37,294 nt of DNA from an uncultured Lachnospiraceae bacterium (GCA_900551235.1 URUU01000019.1:1-37294); one strand, 5' to 3'. Shown: positions 25,279 through 34,520, numbered from the stretch's first letter. Notes: generated by a model not told the origin, from the sequence alone. Translations and numbers: made by a program.

Positions 25279-28200
25279 ATGAAAACAAGACATAAGATTA
25301 TGAGTCTGTTGCTTTCCGGAGCGATGGTCTTCAGTATGATTCCGGCATCGGCAATTGGTACAGTAAAGGCAGCTTCTGCGAATTATGCTCTGACTGCAAC
25401 AGCAACGGCATCCGGAAGTGAAGATGCAAACCACGGACCAGAAAAGGCAGTGGATGGAGATACTACAACATCCACTTCCCGTTGGGCAAGTGAGAAACGT
25501 ACATCATCGGAAAGCAATCCACACTGGCTGAAACTGGACTTTGGAGGGAAAAAAACAGTAAACAGTATTGTGATCACATGGGAGAGAAGAAATGCGACAA
25601 ATTATGCGATCCAGACATCGGAAAATGGCTCCGACTGGACAACATTAAAATCATATAATACTGTGCCATCGGACAGAGAACAGGTGATCAATCTGGATGC
25701 ACCGGTAGAGACCAGATATATGCGTCTCCTGATCAACACGTTTAATCCAACCGCAGCGGATCTTAGCGGAAAAGAGGTTACATGGGAGACGGTGTCTGTC
25801 TATGAAATTGAAGTTTATGATGAAAAGCAGCAGAGTAACAATGAAATCTGGGATGCCCTGAACAATCTGACGGTAAAAGCCGGAGACAAAAAATTGAATC
25901 TGCCGACCGTAGAAGGCGGAAATATAGAAGCCTATGCAGATTATGAACAGATCATCGACACAGACGGAACCATTTATCAGCCTCTGGAAGATAAGACTGT
26001 TTCTGTTGAGTTTAAAGTTACCGATCAGAACAAGAAGGTAACGAAAAAAGAGATTGCAGTCACCGTTCCTGGAACGCATACAGCGACCTCAGATGAAAAT
26101 GCTAAACCTGCCGTTCTTCCGGAACTGGCAGAATGGGCAGGAGCTGCCGGCAATTTCACCATCTCGAAAACCTCACGTATCGTGATCAATGCTGCTGACA
26201 AAGATACACTTTCTTCTATGGCAGAAGCATTTGCAGCAGATTATAAAGACATTGTCGGAAACGATATTTCTGTTGTATATGGAAGTGAAAGCGATGTCAA
26301 AGCAGGAGATTTCTATTTTGCATTGACAGCAGAAAGAAAGGGTCTGAAAGACGAAGGTTATCTCTCACAGATCGGTGACTCTATCAAAACAGAATCCGAG
26401 ACTGCAACAGGTGCTTACTGGGCAACCAGAACCTTCCTTCAGATCCTGAAGCAGAATAAAACAACAATCCCGAAAGGAACAACCAGAGACTATCCGAAAT
26501 ACAAAGTCAGAGGTGTGATCCTGGACGTTGGACGAAAAGCAACCGAACTTCAGACCGTAAAAGATATTGCAGCAACAATGTCCTGGTACAAGATGAACGA
26601 CTTACAGGTACATCTGAATGATAACCTGATCTTCCTTGAGGACTACTGGGATACCAATGCGGAGACTACGATGCAGAACAGCTTTACAAAGGCCTACGCT
26701 GCTTTCCGTCTGGAATCTTCTGTAAAAAATGGACAGGGTGAGACGGCAACAGCAACCGATCTGTCTTATACAAAAAATGAGTTCCGCAGCCTGATCAAAG
26801 ATTCCAGAACGATCGGTGTAAATATCGTTCCGGAAATCGATGTCCCGGCACATGCACTGGCATTTACAAAAACATTCCAGAACTGTGCTTTAAAGAAAAT
26901 GAATTCCAGCAATAGTAAACGTCCGCTGACGGATCATCTGGATCTTTCCAAACCGGAATCCACGAAGCTGGCAAAAAATATCTTCTCCGATTATATTGAT
27001 GGAGACAATCCTGTTTTCGATGAACAGACAACCGTACATATTGGTGCGGATGAGTACGAAGACGATGCAACCCTGTACCGCAATTTTGTAAACGAAATGG
27101 AATCTTACATGAAGTCCAAAAACCGTAAAATGCGTATGTGGGGCGGTCTTACCAGGATCAAGTCCAATACAGAAGTCCGCGGTGAGGGTGTGGAGATCAA
27201 TGTATGGAGCAAAGACTGGGCAGATCCTACGGAAATGTACAATCTTGGCTTTGAACTGATCAACTGTCTGGATTCCAACGTATACATCGTTCCGGCAGCA
27301 GGTTACTATAAAGATTATCTGGATACAGCAAACCTCTATGCAAACTGGAAACCGAACGTGTTTAAGAGCGGAAGCTTAAATACAACCATTCCGGCCGGTG
27401 ATCCGCAGATGATCGGTGGTGCTTATGCACTGTGGAATGATTCCATCGATACAAGAGGAAACGGTGTTACAGACTACGATGTTTTTGACCGTATCTACCA
27501 GCCGATGTCTGCACTGAGTGAAAAACTCTGGGGCGAAGGCACAAAGACATACAACGAAGTAAAAGCAACCACTGCAAAAGTTTCCACTGCTCCAAACACC
27601 AATCCATATCATGAGATTGAGAGTGCAGGAAGCACTTATGCAGAATATAATTTCGACAAAGAAGACGGAAAAGATGCTTCCAGGAACAAATACGATGCCG
27701 TATCTTCGAAAAATGCAACTTACGCAGAAGGAAAAGTCGGAAAGGCTCTCTCCATGAAAAATGATACCTGTATTGAGACACCGCTTGACAAAGCTCCGGC
27801 AGGAACCAGCCTTTCCTTCTGGGTGAAAAAGGCAGCAGGCGGATCTTCTGATGAACAGGTTCTGTTTGAAGGTTCTTCCACACTTGGAGACTATACGATC
27901 AAAGCTGTTCAGAAGAACACCGGAAAAGTCGGATATTCCAGAGAAGGATATGATTATTCCTTTGACTATACTCTTCCGGAAGATAAATGGGTACATCTGA
28001 CGATCAAAGGTTACAAAGACCGTGCAGAACTGTATGTAAATGATTCTGACACTGCAATCCCGGCTGTTATGGATACCGCAACCAAACTTGGTACACAGTA
28101 CCGTCTTGCAACGTTAAATATCCCGATCAAATACATCGGAAGTACAACCAAAAACAGCTTCAACGGTCTGATCGATGAAATCGAACTGACAAACGATCAG

Positions 28201-29403
28201 GATGACAGCATCATTCCTGCAACGGATTTCAGCTTTACCTGTAATAATGAGCAGAATCCGGCACAGGGCAGCGACGGTCCGATCTCCTATGCATTTGACG
28301 GAGATACTACTACTTTATGGCACAGCCAGTACTCACCATCTAAAAAAGAGCTTCCGGCAACATTCACGGTAGATATGGGGAAAGAGTATAAGATCAATAA
28401 ACTGACTTATGTCCCAAGACAGTCCGGCGGTGAAAACGGACACATCACAAGTTATGATCTTTATGTTAAAAAAGCAGAAAGTGATGACTGGACACAGGTT
28501 GTAACAGATGGCGTATGGGCATCTGATACGAAAGAAAAGACAGCTCAGTTTGACGCTGTGGAAGCAAGATATATCAAATTTGTTGCAAAAGCAGGAAACA
28601 ATGGTTTTGCTACTGCAAGTGAGTTCCATATCCATCAGGTTCTGAATGAAAAAGAACAGGAAGTAATAAAAGCTCAGGAAGCACTGAATGAAGCGGTAAA
28701 TGACAGCAATATCAAAGGCATCTATGATACAGGAAACCATGCAGGAATTTATACAAGTGCAAGCTGGACAGCGTTCAAAAAAGCATACGAAGCAGCGAAA
28801 GCACCTGCGAAAGATGCAACTGCGGAAGAACTGAAGACACTGCTGACAAATCTTCAGAGTGCAAAAGCAGCTCTGAAAAAAGCAGAAAGTGGAACAAAAC
28901 CGGCTGAGAAACCGTCAGAGAAACCAACGGAGACACCACCTGTAAAAGAAACCGAAGCACCACAGAAAACGAATGAGACAGTCAGCAAAAATGTAACTTA
29001 TCGTATCCTGAATGCAAAGAAGAAAACAGCAGCCGCTGCAGGTGTTGGCGGAAGCAAAGGCAGGAATGTTACTTCTGTAACCATCGCTAAAACAGTTAAA
29101 ATCAATGGCGTTACTTATAAAGTAACACAGATTGATAACAATGCTTTTAAAGGCTGCAAGAAGCTGAAGAAAGTAACGATTGGAAGCAATGTAAAGAAAA
29201 TTGGCAAGAATGCATTTGCAAACTGCAGTAAACTGAAAACAGTCAATATGAAAAAGGCAAATGGCATTACGTCAATCGGAAGAAAAGCTTTCAGCAAGAT
29301 CGCTGCAAAAGCAAAAGTAACAGTACCTGCAAAAAAACTTGCAAAATATTCAAAAATGCTGAAAAAAGCAGGACTGCCAAAGAAAGCGGTTATTAAAAAA
29401 TAA
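25279..29403 (+). CDS. Secreted GH20 beta-N-acetylhexosaminidase/lacto-N-biosidase-like enzyme
   Basis: A 1374-residue secreted glycosidase. The ATG at 25279 is chosen over 25273 because AGGGAG (25266-25271) gives a seven-base gap. Signal peptide to about KAAS. Domains: F5/8-type C (about 35-175), a small linker domain, GH20b (about 275-400), the GH20 barrel (about 405-760) with the catalytic pair Asp591-Glu592 in HIGADEYEDD, a LamG-like lectin domain (about 788-975), a second F5/8 C domain (about 978-1120, WHSQYSP), one FIVAR (about 1131-1200), a Pro/Thr/Glu linker and an LRR_5 tail (1238-1374). GH20 enzymes remove terminal HexNAc or lacto-N-biose from glycans; which one is not settled by the sequence. 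The tail is about 82% identical to that of the M60 protein. Confidence 0.92.
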   Translation: MKTRHKIMSLLLSGAMVFSMIPASAIGTVKAASANYALTATATASGSEDANHGPEKAVDGDTTTSTSRWASEKRTSSESNPHWLKLDFGGKKTVNSIVITWERRNATNYAIQTSENGSDWTTLKSYNTVPSDREQVINLDAPVETRYMRLLINTFNPTAADLSGKEVTWETVSVYEIEVYDEKQQSNNEIWDALNNLTVKAGDKKLNLPTVEGGNIEAYADYEQIIDTDGTIYQPLEDKTVSVEFKVTDQNKKVTKKEIAVTVPGTHTATSDENAKPAVLPELAEWAGAAGNFTISKTSRIVINAADKDTLSSMAEAFAADYKDIVGNDISVVYGSESDVKAGDFYFALTAERKGLKDEGYLSQIGDSIKTESETATGAYWATRTFLQILKQNKTTIPKGTTRDYPKYKVRGVILDVGRKATELQTVKDIAATMSWYKMNDLQVHLNDNLIFLEDYWDTNAETTMQNSFTKAYAAFRLESSVKNGQGETATATDLSYTKNEFRSLIKDSRTIGVNIVPEIDVPAHALAFTKTFQNCALKKMNSSNSKRPLTDHLDLSKPESTKLAKNIFSDYIDGDNPVFDEQTTVHIGADEYEDDATLYRNFVNEMESYMKSKNRKMRMWGGLTRIKSNTEVRGEGVEINVWSKDWADPTEMYNLGFELINCLDSNVYIVPAAGYYKDYLDTANLYANWKPNVFKSGSLNTTIPAGDPQMIGGAYALWNDSIDTRGNGVTDYDVFDRIYQPMSALSEKLWGEGTKTYNEVKATTAKVSTAPNTNPYHEIESAGSTYAEYNFDKEDGKDASRNKYDAVSSKNATYAEGKVGKALSMKNDTCIETPLDKAPAGTSLSFWVKKAAGGSSDEQVLFEGSSTLGDYTIKAVQKNTGKVGYSREGYDYSFDYTLPEDKWVHLTIKGYKDRAELYVNDSDTAIPAVMDTATKLGTQYRLATLNIPIKYIGSTTKNSFNGLIDEIELTNDQDDSIIPATDFSFTCNNEQNPAQGSDGPISYAFDGDTTTLWHSQYSPSKKELPATFTVDMGKEYKINKLTYVPRQSGGENGHITSYDLYVKKAESDDWTQVVTDGVWASDTKEKTAQFDAVEARYIKFVAKAGNNGFATASEFHIHQVLNEKEQEVIKAQEALNEAVNDSNIKGIYDTGNHAGIYTSASWTAFKKAYEAAKAPAKDATAEELKTLLTNLQSAKAALKKAESGTKPAEKPSEKPTETPPVKETEAPQKTNETVSKNVTYRILNAKKKTAAAAGVGGSKGRNVTSVTIAKTVKINGVTYKVTQIDNNAFKGCKKLKKVTIGSNVKKIGKNAFANCSKLKTVNMKKANGITSIGRKAFSKIAAKAKVTVPAKKLAKYSKMLKKAGLPKKAVIKK

Positions 29404-29431
29404 AGATATGCTTTAAAAGTATTTGTTTCAG

Positions 29432-29478
29432 AAAGAGAGACGGAGAGAACAAAATAAGTTTTCTCCGTCTCTCTTTTT
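29432..29478 (+). terminator. Terminator of the M60-GH20 unit
   Basis: Perfect 15-base arms, AAAGAGAGACGGAGA (29432-29446) and its complement (29462-29476), followed by T residues. It is strong and isolates the glycan genes from yicC. Confidence 0.92.
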
Positions 29479-29491
29479 CCTGGTTTTTTTA

Positions 29492-29520
29492 TTGACGCTT
29501 TCCGTGCTTTCGACTATAAT
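29492..29520 (+). promoter_or_regulatory. Promoter of the yicC-remA-gmk-rpoZ-rimO operon
   Basis: TTGACG (29492-29497), 17-base spacer, TATAAT (29515-29520). The boxes are near-consensus and suit housekeeping expression. Confidence 0.8.
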
Positions 29521-29576
29521 AAAAACAGTATGGCTTTCTATGCCGCAATTTTGAAAAGAAAAGAGCGAATAATATT

Positions 29577-30455
29577 ATGATAAAAAGTATGACAGGCTTT
29601 GGAAGATGTGAAAATCACCAGGGCGACCGCAAGTTTACGGTTGAGATGAAGTCCGTCAACCACCGCTATTTTGATTCCAATATCAAGATGCCGAAAAAAC
29701 TCAGTATTTTTGAATCTGCTATTCGAAATCTTCTCAAAGAATACATACAGCGAGGAAAAGTAGATATTTTTATCACGTATGAAGATTTCACAGAAAACAA
29801 TGTTTCTTTAAAATACAATGAAAACATTGCCGCAGAGTATGTACACTATTATCAGCAGCTTTCCGAGAAGTTTCAACTGAGAAATGATATCTGCGCATCC
29901 GTGATCGGTCGCAGTCCGGAGGTTTTTACCATGGAAGAACAGCCTGTTGATGAGCAGGAGATCTGGGCTGTTCTGGAAAAAGCCCTGCGTGGGGCATGCG
30001 AACAGTTTGTGGAATCCCGTATCCAGGAAGGTGAAAATTTAAAACTGGATCTGATCGAAAAACTGGATGGTATGATTTCTGATATAGAAGCAATTGAAAA
30101 GCGTTCCCCCGAAATTCTTCAGGCTTACCGCATAAAGCTGACAGAAAAAGTACAGGAACTGCTTGGCGATACTCAGATCGAGGAGAGCCGCATTGCAACG
30201 GAAGTGATTCTCTATGCGGATAAGATCTGTACGGATGAAGAAACGGTTCGTCTGCACAGTCATATCGAGAGCATGAAAGCGACGCTTCTGGAAGGCGGAA
30301 GTATCGGCCGGAAGCTGGATTTTATTGCACAGGAGATGAACCGCGAGGCCAATACCATTTTATCAAAGGCAAATGACCTGGTAACTTCCAATCTTGCGAT
30401 CAATCTGAAAACAGAAATCGAAAAAGTCAGAGAACAGATCCAGAACATTGAATAA
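29577..30455 (+). CDS. yicC: YicC-family endoribonuclease-like protein
   Basis: A 292-residue protein with the classic MIKSMTGFGR start of YicC_N and the C-terminal DUF1732 domain (EESRIATEVILYADKICTDEE, then LDFIAQEMNREANTI). Homologues (YicC, YloC) are endoribonucleases involved in RNA turnover and growth at extremes, and the acidic C-terminal residues are present. The length is normal. It is the first gene of a conserved clostridial/bacillar operon; the remA ribosome binding site begins inside its stop codon, so the two are coupled. Confidence 0.93.
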   Translation: MIKSMTGFGRCENHQGDRKFTVEMKSVNHRYFDSNIKMPKKLSIFESAIRNLLKEYIQRGKVDIFITYEDFTENNVSLKYNENIAAEYVHYYQQLSEKFQLRNDICASVIGRSPEVFTMEEQPVDEQEIWAVLEKALRGACEQFVESRIQEGENLKLDLIEKLDGMISDIEAIEKRSPEILQAYRIKLTEKVQELLGDTQIEESRIATEVILYADKICTDEETVRLHSHIESMKATLLEGGSIGRKLDFIAQEMNREANTILSKANDLVTSNLAINLKTEIEKVREQIQNIE

Positions 30456-30468
30456 GGAGGAAGGAAGA

Positions 30469-30747
30469 TTGGCAGGATTGATCAATATAGGTTTTGGCAA
30501 TGCTGTTAACACTGCCAGGATCGTGGCAGTCATTAATCCGGATGCCGCTCCTGTGAAACGTATGATTTCCCATGCAAAAGAGGAAGGACGCATTATCGAT
30601 GCCACACAGGGGAGACGTACGAAGGCTGTGATCATTACACAGGAAGATCATATCATCTTATCGGCTCTGCAGCCGGAGACGATTGCAAGGCGTTTTTCGC
30701 AGAAAGATGCATTTCAGGAAAAAGAGGCACAAGGAGGCAGCTTATGA
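30469..30747 (+). CDS. remA: RemA-family DNA-binding regulator (DUF370)
   Basis: A 92-residue protein of the RemA/DUF370 family. LINIGFGNAVNTARIVAV is the signature, followed by the DATQGRRTKAVIITQEDHIILSAL core. In B. subtilis RemA is a ring-forming DNA-binding activator of biofilm and osmoprotection genes; the role here is inferred. The start is TTG at 30469, preceded by AAGGAGG at 30454-30460 with an eight-base gap, and matches the family N-terminus; a longer frame from 30448 has no site. It overlaps gmk by ATGA, so the two are translationally coupled. Confidence 0.92.
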   Translation: MAGLINIGFGNAVNTARIVAVINPDAAPVKRMISHAKEEGRIIDATQGRRTKAVIITQEDHIILSALQPETIARRFSQKDAFQEKEAQGGSL

Positions 30748-31376
30748 ACAAAAAAGGAATTCTGATCATATTGTCCGGATTTTCCGGAGTGGGAAAAGGC
30801 ACGGTTGTAAAACGACTTCTTTCCGACTATGATAATTATGCGCTTTCCATTTCAGCCACCACGCGAAAACCGCGCGAAGGTGAAGAAGAAGGTATATCGT
30901 ATTTCTTCAAAAGTAAAGAAAAATTTGAAAAAATGATAGAAGAAGATGCTTTTATCGAATATGCCAGATATGTTGAAAATTACTATGGCACACCGAAAGC
31001 CTATGTACAGGAACAGTTAGATGCAGGGAAAGACGTGATCCTGGAGATTGAGATTCAGGGTGCCTTAAAAGTAAAAGAAAAATACCCGGATGCCCTGATG
31101 CTGTTTCTGGTTCCGCCAGATGCACAGATATTAAAAAACCGTCTGCTCGGTCGTGGAACAGAAACTGCCGAAGTAGTACGTGACCGCCTGAAACGTGCAG
31201 CACAGGAAGCCCGGGAAATGGGTTCTTATGAATATATAGTTGTCAATGATGATCTGGATACCTGTGTGAAGCAGGTGCATGCACTGATTCAGAGTGCACA
31301 CTGCAAAAAATCCCATAATACAGAGTTTATCAAAGAACTGCAGCAGGATATGAACTGCTTTTTGAAAGGAGAATGA
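30744..31376 (+). CDS. gmk: Guanylate kinase
   Basis: A 210-residue kinase that phosphorylates GMP to GDP using ATP. The P-loop is SGFSGVGKGTVVKRL. The GMP-binding region has SISATTRKPREGEEEGISYFF, and EIEIQGALKVKEKYP and the lid RLLGRGTE follow. Length and motifs are normal. The ATG overlaps the remA stop and has AAGGAGG upstream. Proximity to remA and rpoZ is the standard Firmicutes arrangement. Confidence 0.96.
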   Translation: MNKKGILIILSGFSGVGKGTVVKRLLSDYDNYALSISATTRKPREGEEEGISYFFKSKEKFEKMIEEDAFIEYARYVENYYGTPKAYVQEQLDAGKDVILEIEIQGALKVKEKYPDALMLFLVPPDAQILKNRLLGRGTETAEVVRDRLKRAAQEAREMGSYEYIVVNDDLDTCVKQVHALIQSAHCKKSHNTEFIKELQQDMNCFLKGE

Positions 31377-31380
31377 TTTT

Positions 31381-31632
31381 ATGTTACATCCATCTTACAC
31401 AGACTTAATGAAAGTTGCAAACAGTGAAGTAAATGAAGGCGAAACACCGGTAGTAAACAGCCGTTATTCTATTGTAATGGCAACTGCAAAACGTGCCAGA
31501 GACCTGATTGACGGTGCACCTGCACTGGTATACAGCGACGGCAAAAAACCTTTGTCCATCGCAGTAGAAGAGCTGGATAAAGGAAAGATCAAAATACTGG
31601 CAGAAGACGAGAGCGGTGAAGATGAAGAATAA
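31381..31632 (+). CDS. rpoZ: RNA polymerase omega subunit
   Basis: An 83-residue omega subunit of RNA polymerase. MLHPSYTDLMK is the clostridial N-terminus, SRYSIVMATAKRARDLIDG holds the conserved helix, and KKPLSIAVEELDKGKI follows. It starts four bases after gmk with GGAG upstream. Its last 11 bases overlap the rimO start, so the two are coupled. The acidic tail (EDESGEDEE) is normal for the group. Confidence 0.95.
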   Translation: MLHPSYTDLMKVANSEVNEGETPVVNSRYSIVMATAKRARDLIDGAPALVYSDGKKPLSIAVEELDKGKIKILAEDESGEDEE

Positions 31633-32953
31633 GAAAATTTTATTTATCTCACTTGGCTGTGACAAAAACCTTGTGGATTCCGAGGTGATGCTTGGTATTC
31701 TGGCAGATCGTGGATTTGAAATGACAGATACGGAAGACGATGCAGATATTATCATCATCAATACCTGCTGTTTTATCAATGATGCAAAAGAAGAAAGTGT
31801 CAACACGATTCTGGAAATGGCAGAATATAAAAAGAACGGTCCGTGCAGGGCTCTGATCGTAACCGGCTGCCTGGCACAGCGTTATAAACAGGAGATTGTC
31901 GATGAAATCCCGGAAGTAGATGCTGTGATCGGTACTTCCAAATATGATGAGATTTTTGATGCAGTAGAACAGGCTTTAAAAGGTTCTCATTTTCTGGATG
32001 TAGATGACCTTGAACGTCTTCCGTCCGTACCCGGCAAGCGCATTCTGACAACCGGAGGACATTATGCACATCTTAAGATTGCAGAAGGCTGTGACAAGCA
32101 CTGCACGTACTGCATCATTCCGAAGATCCGCGGCAATTACCGCAGCGTTCCGATGGAGCAGTTACTTTCAGAAGCCGCTTCCCTTGCCGGGCAGGGCGTA
32201 AAGGAGCTGATACTGGTTGCACAGGAGACAACGCTGTACGGCATGGATCTGTACGGTAAAAAGTCACTGCATATCCTTCTCCAGGAACTTGCAAAGATCA
32301 AGGGAATCCGCTGGATCCGCATCCTGTACTGTTATCCGGAAGAGATTTATCCGGAGCTGATCGAGACGATCAAGACAGAGAAAAAAGTCTGTCATTATTT
32401 AGATATGCCGATACAGCATGCCAGCGATGCCATCCTCAAACGTATGGGAAGACGCACGACAAAAGAACAGTTAAAAGAAACCGTTGCCCTTCTTCGAAAA
32501 GAGATTCCGGACATTGTTCTGCGGACCACGCTGATCGCCGGTTTCCCGGGCGAGACGCAGGAGCAGCATGAAGAACTGATGGAATTTGTCGATGAGATGG
32601 AGTTCGAACGTCTTGGTGTATTTGCTTACTCACCGGAAGAAAACACCCCGGCAGCTTTGATGCCGGATCAGATCCCGGAAGAAATAAAAGAAGATCGAAG
32701 AGATGCCATCCTCGAACTTCAACAGGAGATCGCTTTTGATAAAGCAGCCGATATGGTCGGACGTACCTTATATGCCATGATCGAAGGCAAAGTAGCGGAT
32801 GAGCCTGCCTATGTTGCAAGAACCTATGCAGATTCCCCGGATATTGACGGTTATGTCTTTGTCAATACGGGTGAGATGCTGATGTCCGGCGATTTCGTAA
32901 AAGTTAAGATCACAGGTTCCGCAGAATATGATCTGATCGGAGAGCTTGTATAA
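31622..32953 (+). CDS. rimO: Ribosomal protein S12 methylthiotransferase RimO
   Basis: A 443-residue radical SAM enzyme that methylthiolates an aspartate of ribosomal protein S12. The N-terminal UPF0004 domain has cysteines in LGCDKN, NTCCF and VTGCLAQR. The SAM cluster motif is CDKHCTYCIIPKIRG. GEEFPGE-like sequence is seen as AGFPGETQEQHEEL, and the TRAM domain is at the C-terminus. ATG at 31622 is preferred to the GTG at 31616 because MKNKKILFISLGCDKN matches the family start. The start is inside rpoZ. RimO rather than MiaB is supported by the CDKNLVDSE signature. Confidence 0.94.
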   Translation: MKNKKILFISLGCDKNLVDSEVMLGILADRGFEMTDTEDDADIIIINTCCFINDAKEESVNTILEMAEYKKNGPCRALIVTGCLAQRYKQEIVDEIPEVDAVIGTSKYDEIFDAVEQALKGSHFLDVDDLERLPSVPGKRILTTGGHYAHLKIAEGCDKHCTYCIIPKIRGNYRSVPMEQLLSEAASLAGQGVKELILVAQETTLYGMDLYGKKSLHILLQELAKIKGIRWIRILYCYPEEIYPELIETIKTEKKVCHYLDMPIQHASDAILKRMGRRTTKEQLKETVALLRKEIPDIVLRTTLIAGFPGETQEQHEELMEFVDEMEFERLGVFAYSPEENTPAALMPDQIPEEIKEDRRDAILELQQEIAFDKAADMVGRTLYAMIEGKVADEPAYVARTYADSPDIDGYVFVNTGEMLMSGDFVKVKITGSAEYDLIGELV

Positions 32954-32974
32954 AAAGAATATGTAAACATTTGG

Positions 32975-33010
32975 TGCAGCTTCGCTAACATGGAGCTGCA
33001 TTTCTTTTCT
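32975..33010 (+). terminator. Terminator after rimO
   Basis: TGCAGCT (32975-32981) pairs with AGCTGCA (32994-33000), followed by TTTCTTTTCT. It ends the yicC-rimO operon. The 100 bases after it up to 33113 show no gene. Confidence 0.7.
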
Positions 33011-33113
33011 GTGAAGAAGAAAGGGAAGTGACACAGGAAGAATACTCTCTGAAAGGAAAAATAAAGTGCATAAACTCGAAATGTTATTTTCGCAGCTTAC
33101 GCACTCTCATTTT

Positions 33114-33656
33114 CTAAAGATTTATTTTGCTGAAATCAATATACAGATCTTCATAAATCCCTGCTTTGATCGTATCAGCAAAGGTATATTGTCCGGAATC
33201 ACTGGTATCGAAATTATAGACAATTACAAAGTTTTTTGCCGGATCTACAATCCAGTATTCATGTACCCCGGCAGTCCGATATTTGAACAGCTTGATAAAA
33301 TAGTCCATTCGCCTGCTGCCCGGTGAAACAATTTCAATGATCCAGTCCGGAGCACCATCGCAGCCTTTATCTGTGAGCTTACTGGTGTCGCAGATGACAC
33401 TGATATCTGGTTCTACATAATTTCTGTCATCTTCATTCAAAAAAACGGCAAAAGGAGCGATATATGGCTCGCAGGAACCACCTTTGCTGTCAATGTAGTG
33501 AGCGATTGCTGCAAAGAGTTTGCCTGCAATTTTCTGATGTCGGCGGCCTGGCGGTGCCATATAGTAAATCTGTCCGTCAATCAGTTCTGCTCTGGTTCCT
33601 TCCGTTAAAGCGTATATATCGTCTATTGTATAATTTTCCTGCTGAGGGAATGGCAT
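33114..33656 (-). CDS. Uma2-family (DUF820) PDDEXK-fold protein
   Basis: A 180-residue protein of the Uma2/DUF820 family. RAELIDGQIYYMAPPGRRHQ, the PDDEXK-type core YVEPDISVICD and WIIEIVSPGSRRMDY, and KYRTAGVHEYWIVDP are all in family order. The acidic Asp/Glu residues are in place, but nuclease activity has been shown for few members and the biological role is unknown. The ATG at 33654-33656 has GAAAGGG nine bases before it. It starts 27 bases after the membrane-protein gene on the same strand, so it should be the second gene of that operon. Confidence 0.85.
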   Translation of the reverse strand: MPFPQQENYTIDDIYALTEGTRAELIDGQIYYMAPPGRRHQKIAGKLFAAIAHYIDSKGGSCEPYIAPFAVFLNEDDRNYVEPDISVICDTSKLTDKGCDGAPDWIIEIVSPGSRRMDYFIKLFKYRTAGVHEYWIVDPAKNFVIVYNFDTSDSGQYTFADTIKAGIYEDLYIDFSKINL

Positions 33657-33683
33657 AGGAATACACCCTTTCTTAAAAACGTA

Positions 33684-34307
33684 TCATGATGCAGATTCGG
33701 AAGTGCTTTCACTTTCCGATGTTGTTTCGGCTGTCTTAGAATCTGCCGTTGTTTCCGCTTCATCGGTTAAGGTATAAAGAATATACAAATTCTCTGCTTT
33801 TTCCGGAATATCCTTTGCTTCCACGGTTCCGCCCTGGATACTCTGGATCAGTTCTTTTGATACATCAAACGTGACTGCTTTTACTTCTTCGCCGCCGCTG
33901 TTTTCTGCAACGCCTTCGTAATGGATCTCATCGTATTTGTCCGGATTGTTTTTTACAAACTGGATGATATTGTAGTAGTTTTGTTCTACCGTCTGGTCTT
34001 TGGTACGTTTTGCCTGGATCTTGACTTTCAGTGCGCATACCTGTTTGCCGTTTTCCTCTGTTTCATCCTGACTTAAAACTTTTCCGTAAGTGACCGGTGC
34101 ATCTGCAGAGTTTCGCTTCAGGGAACTTACGACACCTCCCTGATCGATCCATCCCATATCCGTACCGATGATGCTGACCGCACAGACGATAAATGCAGCA
34201 ACCACAAAGAAGATCACTCCTTTCCGGTTAAAATCAAACCTCATCCGGATTTTATTCTTTTTCTTTTTTTCTTTATACATTTTCTGTTCATAAGGTTTCT
34301 TTTTCAT
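33684..34307 (-). CDS. Single-pass membrane protein of unknown function
   Basis: A 207-residue protein I do not recognise as a named family. The N-terminal 30 residues are strongly basic (MKKKPYEQKMYKEKKKKNK). One membrane helix follows (about residues 32-52, GVIFFVVAAFIVCAVSIIG), then an external alpha/beta domain (about 70-185, with QAKRTKDQTVEQNYYNIIQF) and a Ser/Thr/Glu-rich tail. The topology is probably N-in, C-out. ATG at 34305-34307 with AAAGGT upstream is preferred to the longer frame from 34361. It has its own promoter and heads an operon with the Uma2-like gene. Confidence 0.75.
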   Translation of the reverse strand: MKKKPYEQKMYKEKKKKNKIRMRFDFNRKGVIFFVVAAFIVCAVSIIGTDMGWIDQGGVVSSLKRNSADAPVTYGKVLSQDETEENGKQVCALKVKIQAKRTKDQTVEQNYYNIIQFVKNNPDKYDEIHYEGVAENSGGEEVKAVTFDVSKELIQSIQGGTVEAKDIPEKAENLYILYTLTDEAETTADSKTAETTSESESTSESAS

Positions 34308-34364
34308 AGTATTACCTTTTGTCGAAATCGACGATCCTTTCTTATTAATGTCCCTTGACAAATT

Positions 34365-34393
34365 ATTTTACTATAATTTCTGATGAAAAGCAA
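34365..34393 (-). promoter_or_regulatory. Promoter of the membrane protein/Uma2 operon
   Basis: Minus strand TTGCTT (34388-34393), 17-base spacer, TAAAAT (34365-34370), 57 bases before the start codon. Confidence 0.55.
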
Positions 34394-34442
34394 TGTATTC
34401 CTTAGATCATTTCATGGTTTTGGCAAAAAAGAATCAGAACAG

Positions 34443-34471
34443 TGGACAAATAGATTTTCTTGCCGTATAAT
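34443..34471 (+). promoter_or_regulatory. Promoter of pgsA-cinA
   Basis: TGGACA (34443-34448), 17-base spacer, TATAAT (34466-34471). It leaves a leader of about 95 bases that contains a strong stem-loop. Confidence 0.7.
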
Positions 34472-34520
34472 TGTCTGGAATGGGTCAGGAAAGAAACCAA
34501 AGTGCTACCTATGGCTCACA

